From positions 1 to 40,184 of the forward strand of contig NAVB01000518.1 of NCBI GenBank assembly GCA_002179805.1: DNA of 40,184 nucleotides, read 5' to 3'. Made by a program: the position numbers and the translations under genes. Below, one piece after another: positions 1 through 11,704 of the stretch (positions within the stretch are counted from its first letter, which is position 1; every line of letters begins with the position of its first letter). This DNA comes from Acanthamoeba lenticulata. Lineage: Eukaryota > Discosea > Longamoebia > Acanthamoebidae. The notes under the pieces were generated by a model. It was not told the origin of the DNA. It made no database searches and saw only the letters and a list, made by a program, of their open reading frames with translations.

Positions 1-2
1 AA

Positions 3-651
3 AATGAGGCTGGGGAGCCAACAGGCCTGGAGATGGACGAGCAGGGCGTACCTGCGGCGCAGCTGAGCGTGGAAGAGCTCGCGCACAAGCTCGGCACGGC
101 GACAGAAACGAGCATTCTGCTGCTCGACGTGCGTGAGTCGTTTGAGCTCCGCATGTGCAACTTCCAGCACCACTTGACGTCACATAGGCGCCTTCAAGAG
201 GCGCAGCCCGTCGAGGCCAAGCCCTCGTCGTCCGTGAGTGCCCTCAAGTGGAGGCCACGCGGTGGCAGGGTCGAGATCGCGGAGACGGCAGTGGAGCTGC
301 AGCCAGCGGCCAAAGAGAGCCAACAACAACAAGAAGAAGAAGGAACAAGAGGCAACTTCCACTTCCTACACATACCCATGAGGCAGTTGGAGCAGCGAAT
401 GCACGAGCTGCAGCCTTTTGTGGACGATGAGGTGAGCCCACTACAACTGTCTACATATGGCTCTTCTTGAAGGTTCTACTCACTTTGCTGGGGGGGGGGA
501 GGAGAAGGTGGTGGTGTTGTGTCATGTGGGACAACGTAGCCACATCGTAACGCAGCACCTTCGGTCGCGCGGCTTCACGAAGGCACGCAACCTGGTCGGA
601 GGCCTTGACGCCTGGAGCGCTCGCGTGGACAGTGCCCTCCCCACCTACTAG
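3..651 (+). CDS. rhodanese-like domain protein, MOCS3/UBA4-type C-terminus (5' end outside window)
   Basis: Predicted exons run to 431 and from about 502 to 651. The donor is GTGAGC at 432 and the acceptor one of three in-frame AGs at 500-507. The domain shows DVRESFE, LHIPM, the catalytic-loop cysteine in CHVGQRS, and a GGLDAW...VD..LPTY ending. That ending is typical of the rhodanese domain that closes MOCS3/UBA4 and bacterial MoeZ, which carry sulfur for tRNA thiolation and molybdopterin synthesis. An ATG lies at 33, but the same frame is open back to base 3, so the gene may begin upstream and could have an E1-like ThiF/MoeB part there. About 65 residues of low complexity sit between MCNF and LHIPM, where the family has almost none. 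A GTGAGT at 234 could mark an unrecognised intron, but the stretch is open in frame. Confidence 0.75.
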
Positions 652-852
652 ATGGCGTTCCCTCTACAAAAAGTAGAAGAAGAAGAAGAAGAAGAGGGGC
701 GAGCTGTTTGGCCTCTACTCTGAGGCCCCACAACGTGCCCGCCATGTGTGCTGGAGATGCCGACCATCCTTCACACATACGCAGCCATCTTGCTCAAGTC
801 GTCCATGGCCACCCATGGTGGTTGGTTTGGAATAAGAAAGACAAAGCAAACG

Positions 853-1248
853 TCAGAAGAGAGAGCACTTCCCCTTGTTCTTCATCGCCGTCGTCTCTGG
901 TGGGCTGCGCACCGCGCGGATGGCCTCGTCAAACACGTCCTTGAGTCCCCATTGCGTGAGCGCCGAGCACTCGACGTACTTGTAGGCGCCCATCTCCTTT
1001 GCCAGTCGCTCGCCCTGCTCGGGCGGGATCAAGCGAGGCTCGTCGGCAAGGTTCGCCTTTGAGTCGTCATCGTCTTCACCGTCGTCTTCATGGGTGCGCA
1101 GGTCCGTCTTGGTGCCGACCAAGGCCTTGGGCGCCGTCGGGCAATGGAGCGTGGCCTCGGCGTTCCACTTGTTGCGCGCGTTCTCGAAGGACGACCTGTG
1201 CAAGAGGTTTTGGTCCAGGTCCAGTTCATTTAGTGGCACAAACAACAT
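853..1248 (-). pseudogene. Rho/Rac small GTPase, C-terminal fragment
   Basis: The reading matches the second half of a Rho-family GTPase: SSFENAR.KW, the G4 motif LVGTKTDLR, the G5 motif [18 protein letters not shown] and a C-terminal CAAX box CSLF. An acidic insert of about 20 residues follows the G4 motif. The P-loop, switch I and DTAG switch II are absent. Just 5' of the homologous part, on the coding strand, there is an acceptor-like CTTGCACAG near 1200. The preceding space is occupied by the 3' end of the mannanase gene on the same strand, so no room remains for the missing exons. I read it as a truncated gene or pseudogene. A gene whose 5' exons lie beyond the mannanase is possible but unlikely. 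Confidence 0.6.
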
Positions 1249-1295
1249 TCATTAAATTGTTACAACATGGCTGATTGGCGTTTGTTCGCATTCCG

Positions 1296-2950
1296 CTAGG
1301 GATGGGCACGCAGGCGGGCGGCCTGCTGCGAGAGCAGGCGGCACACACCAGACGAGCACGAGACCGCGAACCCGTCGTAGTTGGGATAGTTGTCCGTCAC
1401 GAGCATCCAAAAGTTCCACCCGTTGTAGTTTTGGTTGTAGAGCTCGTTCGTCCACGTCGTGTAGATGTTCACCTGGTCTGTTTTGATGTTGTCCCAAACG
1501 GAAAATTGTTCAAAAAAAAGCAAAAGTTGAAAAATAACATTATATATTTACTATAATAATTTATATAATAATAATTGTAAAATAAAATAAAATTGGAGTA
1601 CCCCAGCTGATGCCAAACTCCTCCAGGACAACGGGCTTGCCCACTTGGCCTGCCCACTGGGCGTGGTCGCGGATCCAGCCGGCGGCCCAATCGACGCTCT
1701 TGCTCCAGTGCGACGGGTAGAGGTGGGCCGTGAGGAAGTCGATCGTGCTCACCCGCCCGAACGCGATCGTGTCCACTCCCGCGTAGCAGTCCATCGTCCA
1801 ATCCCAGCCGACCTGCGGTCCACCTTGGCAGTCAGCCTTTTGTGTGCCACAACCGCCGTTCCAATGCAACGGACCGAGTTGCCGTCAAAGCAGCCAAAGC
1901 CCTCGTCGCCCACGGCGACGAGGTGGTTGGGGTCGAGGCTCTTGACGTGGGCGCTCATCTCGGCCACCCACCGGGTCAGCAGCGCCGCGCCCGCGCTGTA
2001 GTGGCAATTGGCCGACGTCCCTAATTAAAAGGCGTCCAATCAGCGCTGGGCCATCATCGACCTCTCGCCCACACGCACGCACGCACGACCGGTTACCATA
2101 GTCGCCAGAGCCCTGGCAGCGCGGCTCGTTGATGAGCTCCCACGCGAGGATGGCCGGCTCGTCCTTGTACAGGCGGCCCGTGCGCGTGTTGCGGCGGGTG
2201 AGGACGTGGGTCACCCAGTCCTTGTACCAGCCGCGAATGGTGGCGTCCGTGAAGAAGTCGTCGTGGTGGCCGCCGCCGCGCCAGCGGACGTACTGGTCCA
2301 CGCCGCCAAAGTCCTTCCAGTTGTTGGTCAGCACGACCACCAGCTTCACCCCGTACGCCGCCTGCAACACACACGCGCGCGCGTTCGTGAGAACTCGTCC
2401 GCACACACGCACGCGCGTGTGTGTCGTGTGTCGTGTGTCGTGCGTACGGCGCGTTCGATGACGAGGTCGAGGCGCGCGAGGCCGTTGGGGCCGTCGTGAA
2501 AGGCCGGCTTGGCGCCGTCCCAGAAGTGGAAGAAGACGCCCTCCTTGATGCCGTCCACCGAGTTGGAGCCGTCGGCGTTGCCCACGTCGAGGAAGCCCCA
2601 CACGCGGACCACGTTGAACCCGTAGGCCGACGCGTTGCTGAACAGGTGCTCCACCATTTGGGGCGACTGGTGGGCCACGAGAGGTTAGCCAATCGGCTGA
2701 GGGCTGCTGGGATCACGGGATGCACTCGAGGACGAAGAAGACGATGAAGATGAAGAAAAAGGTGGAGAGGAGAGACCTTGTAGTTGAGGTAGTAGTTGTT
2801 TGTGCCGCCGAAGCGGAAGGGTTGCCCCGTGGTCCCGTCCACGAAGCCCGTCCCGTTGCGCTGAATAAAGCCAGCCACCTGACCCGTGGCGGCAATCAGC
2901 GCCACCAGCAAGGCCAGCCCCAGCGCCGTGGTCAAGGACGAGCGCTGCAT
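1296..2950 (-). CDS. GH5 mannan endo-1,4-beta-mannosidase, secreted; frame disrupted
   Basis: Exons on the minus strand: 2950-2777, 2666-2448, 2361-2097, 2020-1602, and a last exon ending at 1296. A signal peptide (residues 1-27) is followed by FRFGGTNNYYL, the acid/base Glu in AWELINEPRC (about residue 210), SLDPNHL.VGDEG and the nucleophile Glu in VVLEEFG. These are hallmarks of GH5 beta-mannanases, which cut internal beta-1,4-mannan links. Such an enzyme could feed on plant or algal mannan or act on the wall. The frame breaks near 1868-1880: DGNS is in one frame and HWNGGCG in another. The cause may be a one-base deletion or a 38-nt intron (GTCC...AAAAG). No AG acceptor is visible before the VWDNIKTD segment of the last exon. 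The gene may be decaying, or the assembly may be wrong here. It shares a divergent promoter region with the gene at 3132. Confidence 0.72.
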
Positions 2951-3053
2951 CACCGTCTTCTTCTTCTTGTTCTTTAGGTGGTCAACACTTCTTATTGCTC
3001 TGGCTGTGATTGGTTCGAACAAACCGAAAAGAAGAAAAAACAATGTGCAGAAG

Positions 3054-3112
3054 AAGAAAATGAACATTGTTTCAGAAAAAACGCTTATTTCTGAAACAAT
3101 GTTCATTTTCTT
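3054..3112. promoter_or_regulatory. perfect 25-bp inverted repeat in a divergent promoter region
   Basis: The arms 3054-3078 and 3088-3112 are exact reverse complements, separated by 9 nt (3079-3087). The dyad lies 104 bp upstream of the mannanase ATG (minus, 2950) and 20 bp upstream of the ATG at 3132 (plus). It could be a symmetric regulator site serving both genes, or an RNA hairpin in the 5' UTR of the plus-strand gene. It is too short for a MITE with internal sequence. Confidence 0.9.
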
Positions 3113-3131
3113 GACTTTAGAAATCTGAAGC

Positions 3132-4552
3132 ATGTTGATGATGCGATGGAGCCTTGTGTTGGTGGTGTTGGTGATGGTTTGTATCAGCCAGGCAACGGTT
3201 ATTCAATTATCTTCTGATAAACTTGTGGCTGCGGGAAACCCTTGGGTTGGATTTGTACCATTTACTTTTCAGGCCTCCAACATCTTCCCTCAATCGTTGG
3301 AGCATGAGTACTTCCCTTGGACGTCCGTAATGCAGGGCTGGAATGAATTCAATTTTACAGAGGTTGAACGCGCCCTACAGAATGCAGCAAGCCGTAAAAA
3401 TCAACTGATTTTACGTGTGTACATGGATTACCCTGGCCATTCAACAATGCCCTATGCGGTCCCCTACTTCCTGCGCGAAGGTCTGGCCACTTGCAACTAC
3501 ACCGAGTTTGGGGGCGGCGTCCAGCCCGATTACGGCAACCAGACCCTGGTCAGGCCATGGTCCAGACGACCCAGGCCCTGGGCAAGGCCTTTGACCAGGA
3601 CCCGCGCTTGGCCTTTGCCCAGGTCGGGTTTGTGGGCCACTGGGCCGAGTGGCACAGCGAGTCGTGTCCCTTTGCGCCGCCCTCGACGCAGGACGCGCTC
3701 ATCGCCGCGTTCAGCGCGAGCTTCCCCAGCACGCGCGTCCTGCTGCGCTACCCGGGCGTGACGGGCACCTTCGCGGCGCGGTCGTTGGCGATGGGGTTCC
3801 ACGATGACTCGTTCGCGCAGGACACCTATGGCGAGTCCTGGATGTTCCTTCCCCAAATGGACGCCGTCGGCGCCTCGGACAAGTGGCAAACGCAGCCCAT
3901 CGGGGGCGAGCTCAGGCCCGAGCTGCAGGAGTGCCTCTTTGCCGCCAACTGGGTCGAGGCCTGTGCCAACAGCGGCGTGACGCCGCTCGACCTGTCCGAC
4001 TGCATCCAGAAGAGCCACTCCTCGTGGCAGTGGGACTACGCGGCCTGGACGGCCACCAGCTACAACCGCACCAACGGCGACTATGACCGCGCCCTGGCCG
4101 CGGCCACCATGATGGGCTACAGCTACTCGGCCACCAGCCTTAACTTCACCCAGGCCGCGGGGGGCATGGCCAACACGTACGTCTTCTCGTGGACGTTGAC
4201 CAACCTGGGCGTGGCCCCGGCCTACTACGACATCGACGCCCAGCTGCATGTGAACGACGCCAAGGGCGAGCGCGTGTTCCCCATGAACTGCACGACGCCC
4301 GTGCGCTACGTGCTGCCCGGGGCCACCTCGACCTGCACCAGCGAGGCCGTCACCCTCGTCCTGCCCTCGGACCGGGCCACGTCGTCGTCGTCGGTCACCG
4401 CCGGGCTGGGCCTCACGAGCCAGCGGGCGCTCAAGCCCATCGTCCCGGCCAACCAAGGCGTCAACACCGCCACGGGCGTGCTGGCCGTCCCGCTCTTCCC
4501 CGCTACGCGTAGCAGCCTCAAGAAGATCAATCCCATCAAGATCTATGAATAA
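3132..4552 (+). CDS. secreted DUF4832/DUF4874-type protein with one frame break
   Basis: The start ATG at 3132 opens a hydrophobic signal peptide. The N-terminal part has NPWVGFVPF, LEHEYFPW, LRVYMDYPG and PYFL. After a frame change near 3545 it continues with DQDPRLAFAQVGFVGHWAEWH. This order fits the DUF4874-DUF4832 family, secreted proteins with a TIM-barrel look found near glycoside hydrolases; their activity is not established. A beta-rich C-terminal part ends at 4552. The frames meet at PDYGNQTL/V, and one missing C in GGTCAGG (about 3546) would restore the family pattern. I cannot tell a sequencing error from a real mutation. No intron with usable splice sites explains the shift. The intact length would be about 473 residues. 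It faces the mannanase gene head to head, which hints at shared polysaccharide work. Confidence 0.65.
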
Positions 4553-4616
4553 ATCTTTTGCAAAAGATTATCATATTTTATTTTATTTTATTTTAATATT
4601 TTATAAATTAAAGAAA

Positions 4617-7600
4617 TCACTCGCGGGCGAGTTGGGTGATGTTGAGCGGGTGGTCGGCGCGCATGGGCGCCTGCTGCTGGAAGACGGCCCGGGCGACGTC
4701 GTCCACGAGGCCGAGCACCTCGCGCGCTCGCGCGCGCACGCCCGGGTCGGGATCGGTCTCGCTCGTGCGGCGCAGCAGGCGGTAGACCTCGCGCAGCCGC
4801 TCGGCCAGGAGCTCGAGGGCCTCGACGCCCATGCGCGCAAACAGGCGGCCCAGCACAAACAGCGCCGCGAGCCGCACCTCGGCCTCGGCGCCGTCGTCGT
4901 CCTGGTCGCCGTCGTCGACGCCGCGTCGCAGCCGCTCGGCCACGACGTCGACGACCTCGTGCACGAACGGGTGGAGGGCGAAGCGCAGCAGCTCGCAGAC
5001 GGTGGCCAGGTTGGACAGCGCGCTGGCGCGCAGGTGGGCCGACGCGTTGGCGCCGGTGGCGTTGGCGCCGGTGAGAAAGGCGTCGACAAAGCGGCGGCCG
5101 TGGACGGGCAGCGTCTCGCCGCAGCGCTCGCAGACGCGGACGAGCGTCTCGCCCAGCTTGAGGCGCGTCTCCTCGACGAGCGCCGGGTCGAGGTAGGCCG
5201 CGACGAGGGCCGGGATGACCTCGTCGGGGAAGATGTCGCCCAGCGCGCCCAGCCCGAGCATCGCGGCGTAGTACAGGTAGCTGTCGGGATCGCGCAGCTG
5301 CGTCTGGAAAATGTCAAGAATGCGGTCGCGGTTGGCCCGCGCAAACGCGTCGCGGGCCAGCACGAGCTGCCGCAGCGCCACGAGCGCCTGCGCGCGCACG
5401 GGCAGCAGCGGGTCGCGCAGCTCGGCCAGGATCTGCTCCACGTCCCGTCGGCGCGGCCTCGGGTCCTCCTCGGCGGTCGCGCCTTTGCTGGTGGCGGTGG
5501 CCGGCTGGGGCGGGCGGGCGAGGGCCTCAATGGGGCACGGGTAGCCCGTGGGCACGTCCTGCGGGTTAGGGTGGCCCAGCTGGCCCCGGTCCGCCGCGCC
5601 AAAGCTGTAGACGACGCCCTCCCGCGTCAGCACCAGCGAGAAGTCCGCCCCCGCGGCCGCCTTCACCGCGTGTTCCTGTTTATCGCACGACACGACACAC
5701 ACGCGCGTGTGCGTTACGTCAGCCACCGCACGACACAAGCGCACGACACACGCGCGCAGAGGGGACAGGAGGAGTGCCTTTTGGAGGGCGAGGATCTGCT
5801 TGGGCTCGACGAGCTGGTCGACGGTGGTGCCCTGGCCCAGGGCGCCCAGCACGCCCGTCCCGAGCGAGTAGACCTCGCCCTGGCCCGTCACGAACAGGAC
5901 GTGGTGCTCCCCGCAGGCCACCTCCACCACGCGCTTGCCCTTGAGGGCCCGGATCGTGTGCGGGATCCCGCCGGGCGGGCCCACCGTGCCCCCGATGGCC
6001 CTGGCCCTGGCCTTGGCCGCGGTCGTGGCCGAGCCGACGTCGTCCCCACCGCCGGTGCGCAGGGGGAAGAGCGAAGACGAGCCCCAGCCCCAGACCTTGC
6101 CGCTGCGGGACACGGCCACGTTGAACCCCGACGCGCAGCCGACCTTGACGATCCGCCGCCCGGGCTTCTGCAGCTGCACCACCTGATGCGGCACCAGCGC
6201 CCCGCCGCCCGCGCCCGGGTGCGTTGCCAGCCCGGCTCCGCCAATCGGAACGGCCATGCTGGGCGTGGCCGGGGCGGCGTCGCCGGGCACGAGCTTGTCG
6301 GCCATTGTGTAGACTTCGCCGGTGTCGACGACAAGCAGCGCGTGAGTGGAGCTGCAGGCGACATCGGTCACGGGCGACGGCAGGACAGCCTCGAAGGATG
6401 ACGAAGAGGATGACGAAGAGGATGACGACGATGAAGACGAAGATGTTGACGACGACGAAGACAAGAGGCACGGGCGTTCGAGGTTGTAGCCGGATCCCTC
6501 GAGCGACGCGTTACGGCCCTGGCCCCACACCCACAGCGACCCGCCGCTGCCGCCGCGGCTGCCCGTCGCTACATTGCGGCTCGACTGCCGCAGGGCCGCT
6601 CGCCCGCCGCCGCCGCCGCTACTGGCCGCGTTTGAGCTATTCGGTCCATTCGGCCCATTGGTCCCTTCGCCGCTGCTCAACAGGCTGTTGTTGCTGGTGG
6701 TGGTGGTGGTGTTGGTGTTGTTGATGGTGCTCTGCTGCTGATCCTCTTCTTCGGTCGATTCATCATCGTCGTCGGCGTTGGCGTTAAAGAAGCCCTCGAC
6801 TTCGTCTCCGAGCATGAGGGTCGACACCATCACGTCACCCAAATTGTCAAACACGTTCACTGCACCGCATGACACGACATACACACACACACGCGCGTTC
6901 GTGATCAGCTCACCGCACACACGCACACACGCGCGCGGGACACGAACCGCGCTTGAGCCACGCGCGGGTGGGCGCGTCGTCGACGGCCAGCGGGCGGGCG
7001 CCCGTGGACGAGTCCGAGCCAAAGAGGGCCAGCGACGGGTCGTTGGAGAAGAAGATGCGCTCCGTGAGCTGCTGCTGTTGCTGGCCCGATGGGCGGGCGC
7101 CGCCGGCGGCGAGGCCGGCCATGGGGAACGGGAAAATGCGCCAGAAATCCTCGAATTTCTTCGAGTAGCGAAAGGCCGCGGCGTACTGGCGCTCGTGCTC
7201 GGTCAAGTCCACAAGCTTGGAGCACAGCAGCAGGCCAAACGGGTGGCCTAGCCCACGCCCGCACGGCTCCCGCGCATCTCCTGCATTTTTGTTTATATTT
7301 TTAACACCAATAAACAGCGAAAACGAAAACGAAAACGAAAGCGAAAGATGAGAAAGAAGAGAACGAAAACGACGAACCATAAACGCGTTCGAGAAAGTCG
7401 AGGGAGGTTTCGAGAGCGCGGATGGCACGACGATAGTCAGACATGCGCTCGTAGATGAAGCCGAGGAGGTAGTAGAGGCCGATCACGATCTCAGCCGGGC
7501 ACTCGCCCCGCGCGTGAAGCGAGCGGCACGCCGTGTGAATGAGCGCCAGCGCGCGGGCGTGCAGGCCCTGCCGGCTGTGGAGGTCGGCCACCTGGAAGAG

Positions 7601-10600
7601 GCCCAGCACGGCCTCGACGCTCTCCGACCCGCAGATGTCCTGCACCAGCCTCAGGTTCTCCTCGTAGCGCCTGCACGTCCACGCCCAGCCCCGCCACGTC
7701 AGCATGAGACGATGCCACGTCAGCACCGGGTCGGGAGGGACGCGTACTGCAGCGTGTCGTGTCGTGCGGCGGCGACCGAGGCAACCGCCGACAGCGATGG
7801 CACTGTTGAGGATAACGACGACGATGGTGGAGGCGATGAACAAGAAGAAGACAACGATGATGATGACGCCGATGAACAAGTGAGCGCTGGTGAAGCAGGC
7901 TTGGAGGTGGCGGGGAGCTCCATCTCGAACAGAGTTTCGTTATCGTCGCTGTCATTGTCGGCGCCATGCTGGTGCTGATGATGGTGATGACCCTCGTCGC
8001 TGTCGTTCATTTTCTTGGTCTGCCCGCCGTCGAGCTGATGTCGGTCGTGACTCGTAGGGACCGGCAGCGTGTGGAGGTGATAGGCGCGGCTGTTGACCGC
8101 CGGCGAGAACGACTGGTGCAGCAGGTCCGGCAGCTGCAAGCAGCCAACACATAACGTGAATTCCACAAATATTTCAGTCAACTCTTCAACATTCCACAAC
8201 AAACAGAAGAAGAAGGCGCGAAGGTGAAGGTGAAGAGCAACAACCTTGCCGGCGTACTGGATGGTCTTGATGCAGGGCGTGATATGCACGTCGGCGGTAG
8301 AGAACGGGCTCTCCTGCTCGAACCGGGTCGGGTCGGCGATGAACTGCTGCTGCGTCTCCCTGTCGAACCGGATCCCCGTGTATCGCTGCAGCATCTGGAA
8401 CAGCATCCTGCGTGCGCGCGTGCCATCAGCGCGTGTGTGTCGACATAAAGACAAGGGAGAGGGCCGAGGTACAGCTTGCTGCCGATCTGCTCGCGGAAGT
8501 GGTATGGGCTCAGGTGCTCAATGTCGAGCAGCGAACTCTGCTGAGCCTCTTCTTCCTCCTCTTCCTCTTCTTCTTCATCGTCATCCTTTTCGTGGCCATC
8601 TTCGTCCTCTTTCTCCACATCCTCATCAGTCCCAGGATCCTGCTTTTGCTCCTTCTTCTTGATGCTCGTCTTCTTCATGTCCGCCGCCTCGGGCGAGGCG
8701 GCGTCGCGGCGGCCCGTGAAGGGGATGAGCGAGTACTTGAGGAGGAGAAGGATCTTGACGTCAGTGCGCCAGCACTCGTTGCTCTCGGGGCCCATTCCCA
8801 GCATCCGGTTGAAGTACTGCACGGCCACCTCCTTGTAGGCCCTGTCCTCGTCTTCCTCGTCTTCCTCGTCTTCCTCTTCTTCTTCTCCGTCCTTGTCGTG
8901 CTCGTGCTCGCGGCGGCCCTTGAGCTTGAGCTGCTTCTTGAGGTGGGCGGTGATGGTGCGCATGACGCCGCGGAGGGCGGCCTTGATGGCGCGCGAGATC
9001 ATCTCCGAGAGGAGGAAGCGCCGGATGTGCGGGTTGTGCACGAGCGAGCGGAGGTAGGCCAGGAAGCGCAGGTTGACGCCGTGCTCGTGCACGGACTGGA
9101 TGAGCTGCTTGCTGTTGACAAACACGAGCTCGCGGTGGTCGAGCTTGGCCGCCAGCGCCGGAATGGTGACCTTGAGCAGGTGGTCCGTCGCCTCCTCAAC
9201 CTCGGTGTTGTCGCTGGCGTCGTGCGTCGGGAAGCCCGACAGGGCGTCGCTGTTGAGCGGCTGGAGGCCGCCCTTGACCGCCTCCGGCCGCAGAAAATTG
9301 TACAGCCACTGGCCTCGCGCCCTTGAAAGACAGAGAAACGTCAATAATCTTCAAATAAATGCTAAAAAATGAAATGAATAATGGAGAAGAATGTGGAGAA
9401 TGGTGGCCGGACCCCTTGACGATGACGGCGTCGCCGCGGATCTCGTGCTGGGCAAAGTGGGTCGCGCGCTGGTTGGGCTCTGCCGCGGTCTTCTGGAAGA
9501 CGATCACCGCGCCGTACTCCTCGAGCCGCCTGTAGACCAGCACCACCGGCGACGCCTTCTTGTCGTCTGACTTGGTCTGGTCCGTCCCGCTAGCGTTGAG
9601 CTCATCATCGTCAACGTCAACACCGTCTCGCTCTTCTTCTGCTTCATCTTCGTCCTCACCAGTTTGATCTTGTCGCTGTTGTCGACGTCGACATTGACGA
9701 CGGCGCCGTCGTTGTTGCTGACGGAAGCGGCGCTCGAACCAATGGGCAACGGCCACGTAGAGGTTGGTCCGCTGGTCGAGCCCAAACTCAAGCACGGCCA
9801 GCGCCGAGGCCGGGTCGGCCGGGACCAGCACGGCCTTGCCCCGATCGAATCCGGCCGACGGCGGCATCAGCCGCGCCGCATCCACCACGTAGATCCGCCT
9901 ATCTCGCCCAACATGCACCTGAAATATTCAAAGAATTAAAAAATATTATTGAAGTATTGTAGGAATGCGGGCAACGGTACCTCGATGTCGCACGGGCCAT
10001 AGATGAGGGCGGCCCCGACGGGATGACGATGGGGCTTGAGGTTGAGGGCGTGGCCGACGCGCTGCATGAGGCGGTCGATCCGGGCGACACCCGCATGGAA
10101 TCGGCGGCCGGCGTCAGCGCTGCCGTACTTGAGGGTGTCGGTGCCCAGCGGCAACCGCGACGAGGCCAAGAGGCGGTAGCCCCGAAAGTCGACGATCGCC
10201 ACCAGCGGGAAGCACAACTCCGGGAAGCCCAGCGACGACAGCGCCTGCGCGATGGCGTGCTGACGTCAGCACACGTGCGCGCAGAGGGCCGTCATGGTGA
10301 GTGCGGCGGGCGGGCATCAGCACCTTGAGGCCGCGCAGCTCGGCGTTGCCAGACTTCATCGCGAACTCGTCGCCGTCATAGATTCCGTGCCGATCCGTCA
10401 GGAATTTGAAGAAGCAGCCGGCCACGATGTACTTGTCGCCGCCCGCCACGCCAAACGTGCCCGACGAGGGCCGGACGGGCTGCAGGAGGATGGCGATGAT
10501 GACGATGACGATGAGAAAGACGATAATAAGACGAAGAGGAGGATGGGAAGTACTTTGAGTGTCTTGTGATCGTCGTCGAGCACGAGTTCGCGGATGATGA

Positions 10601-11704
10601 GCTCGCCGAACCGGCAGACAACCTCGCTAAAGTCCGTGCACAGTTTCTGCAGCTCTGCACGCAGGAGCGTCAACGGTCATGACACACGCGTGCACTGCAC
10701 ACACACGCGCGTGTACCTTTGACCTTTTTGGCGCGTCGCTCGAGCGAGTCCTCAGGGAGCTCGAGGATGGACTGCAGGAGCGCGTTCCAGTCGCGCTCGC
10801 ACTGGGCATCGTATGACGTCTTCTGATTGAGCGTCGCGCTCAGGCTCAGCTTGCGCCGGCCCTCGGTCTTGCTCTTCTGCTGGGGCTGATGATGGTGATG
10901 ATGATGAACCTCGCCGCCCTCACTGCCGATGTAGCCGGGGGCGCTGCGGCCCCGCGTGTAGGCATGGGTAGTGCCGTCGCCGTCGTGGCCCGGTGTGTAG
11001 CCGTCGATGTTGTAGGCATAGGGGTCGCGCCGCCGCCACTCGAGGCCAGAGGCGGCGTTGGATGAGGAGGCAGAGGAGGTAGAGCCATAGGGCGTGCTAT
11101 AGGCATCGATAGAGTCGTCCAGCGTCCAGGCTTGTTGTTGTTGCGCCTCATCTTCATCTGCAATTTCTTCTTCATCATCAAGTAGAGACTGGCGCCTTGC
11201 GCTACCCGACTGATTGTAGGCACAACGTTGCATGTTTGTGGTGGTGTGAGTTGTGCTGCGTCGAGAAACGAAGCCAGTAGGAGACGATGTAGCAGATGAG
11301 GTGGCGGTAGAGGTGTAGAGGAGGCGCCGTGACGGAGAGGCAGTTCTTTGGGTAGTCTCAGGCGGTGCAAAGTAGCAAGTAGCGTCTGCGACCGCTGCAG
11401 ATGAGTCCTGCTGCTGGTGGCGCCGATTAGAGGCAGGAGATGAGAAGGTGGAGGACGAAGAGGTGGAGCCAGAAAGGGTGGCAGAAGTCGCCAGCCCGAC
11501 GCGCGTCGAGCGCAACGACGACCGCGTCCCAGAAGTGAATGTGGAAGAAGGACGGTTGCGGCCCCACGTCGGTTGTATATAGCCGTCTCCCTCTTCATCC
11601 CAGCCCGATGGCTCCCTTGCTTCCTGTTCCTCTTCGTCCTCTTCTCCTTCTCTAAAGAGCTCTTGCCGATCACGGTGATCGTCCTCTTCGTCTTCAATTT
11701 CCAT
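4617..11704 (-). CDS. giant CLU-like/TPR/RCC1/TANGO6-C-terminal mosaic protein (2066 aa model)
   Basis: Exons (minus): 11704-10717, 10654-10554, 10479-10324, 10244-9981, 9918-9413, 9321-8473, 8407-8245, 8133-7727, 7670-7378, 7280-6948, 6859-5778, 5675-4617; every phase agrees and the sum is 2067 codons. Residues 1-330 are Ser/Thr/His/Asp-rich. About 335-1010 look like the conserved part of CLU (clustered mitochondria) proteins: VDFRGYRLLASS.LP, HVGRDRRIYVVDAARLMPP, FLRPEAV and HEHGVNLRFLAYLR, with long acidic inserts. About 1140-1290 are TPR-like. About 1400-1755 hold roughly four RCC1-type blades (GEVYSLGTG, GVVYSFGAADRGQLGHP). From about 1795 it matches the RTP1/TANGO6 C-terminal HEAT region: RDPLLPVRAQALVALRQLV, DSYLYYAAMLGLGALGD, LRASALSNLATVCELLRF. 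Intron 5676-5777 appears to be GC-AG. Two adjacent genes remain possible, but the join at 6948/6859 splices cleanly with no start or promoter. Confidence 0.68.

Noticed and set aside
4545..6401. 618-codon open frame on the plus strand
   Set aside because: It is antisense to the RCC1/TANGO6 exons, whose motifs and splice phases are clear. Such shadow frames are expected at this GC3 level.
8412..9326. 304-codon plus-strand frame with hydrophobic runs
   Set aside because: The apparent membrane segments are the complement of Glu/Asp-rich inserts in the giant minus-strand gene.
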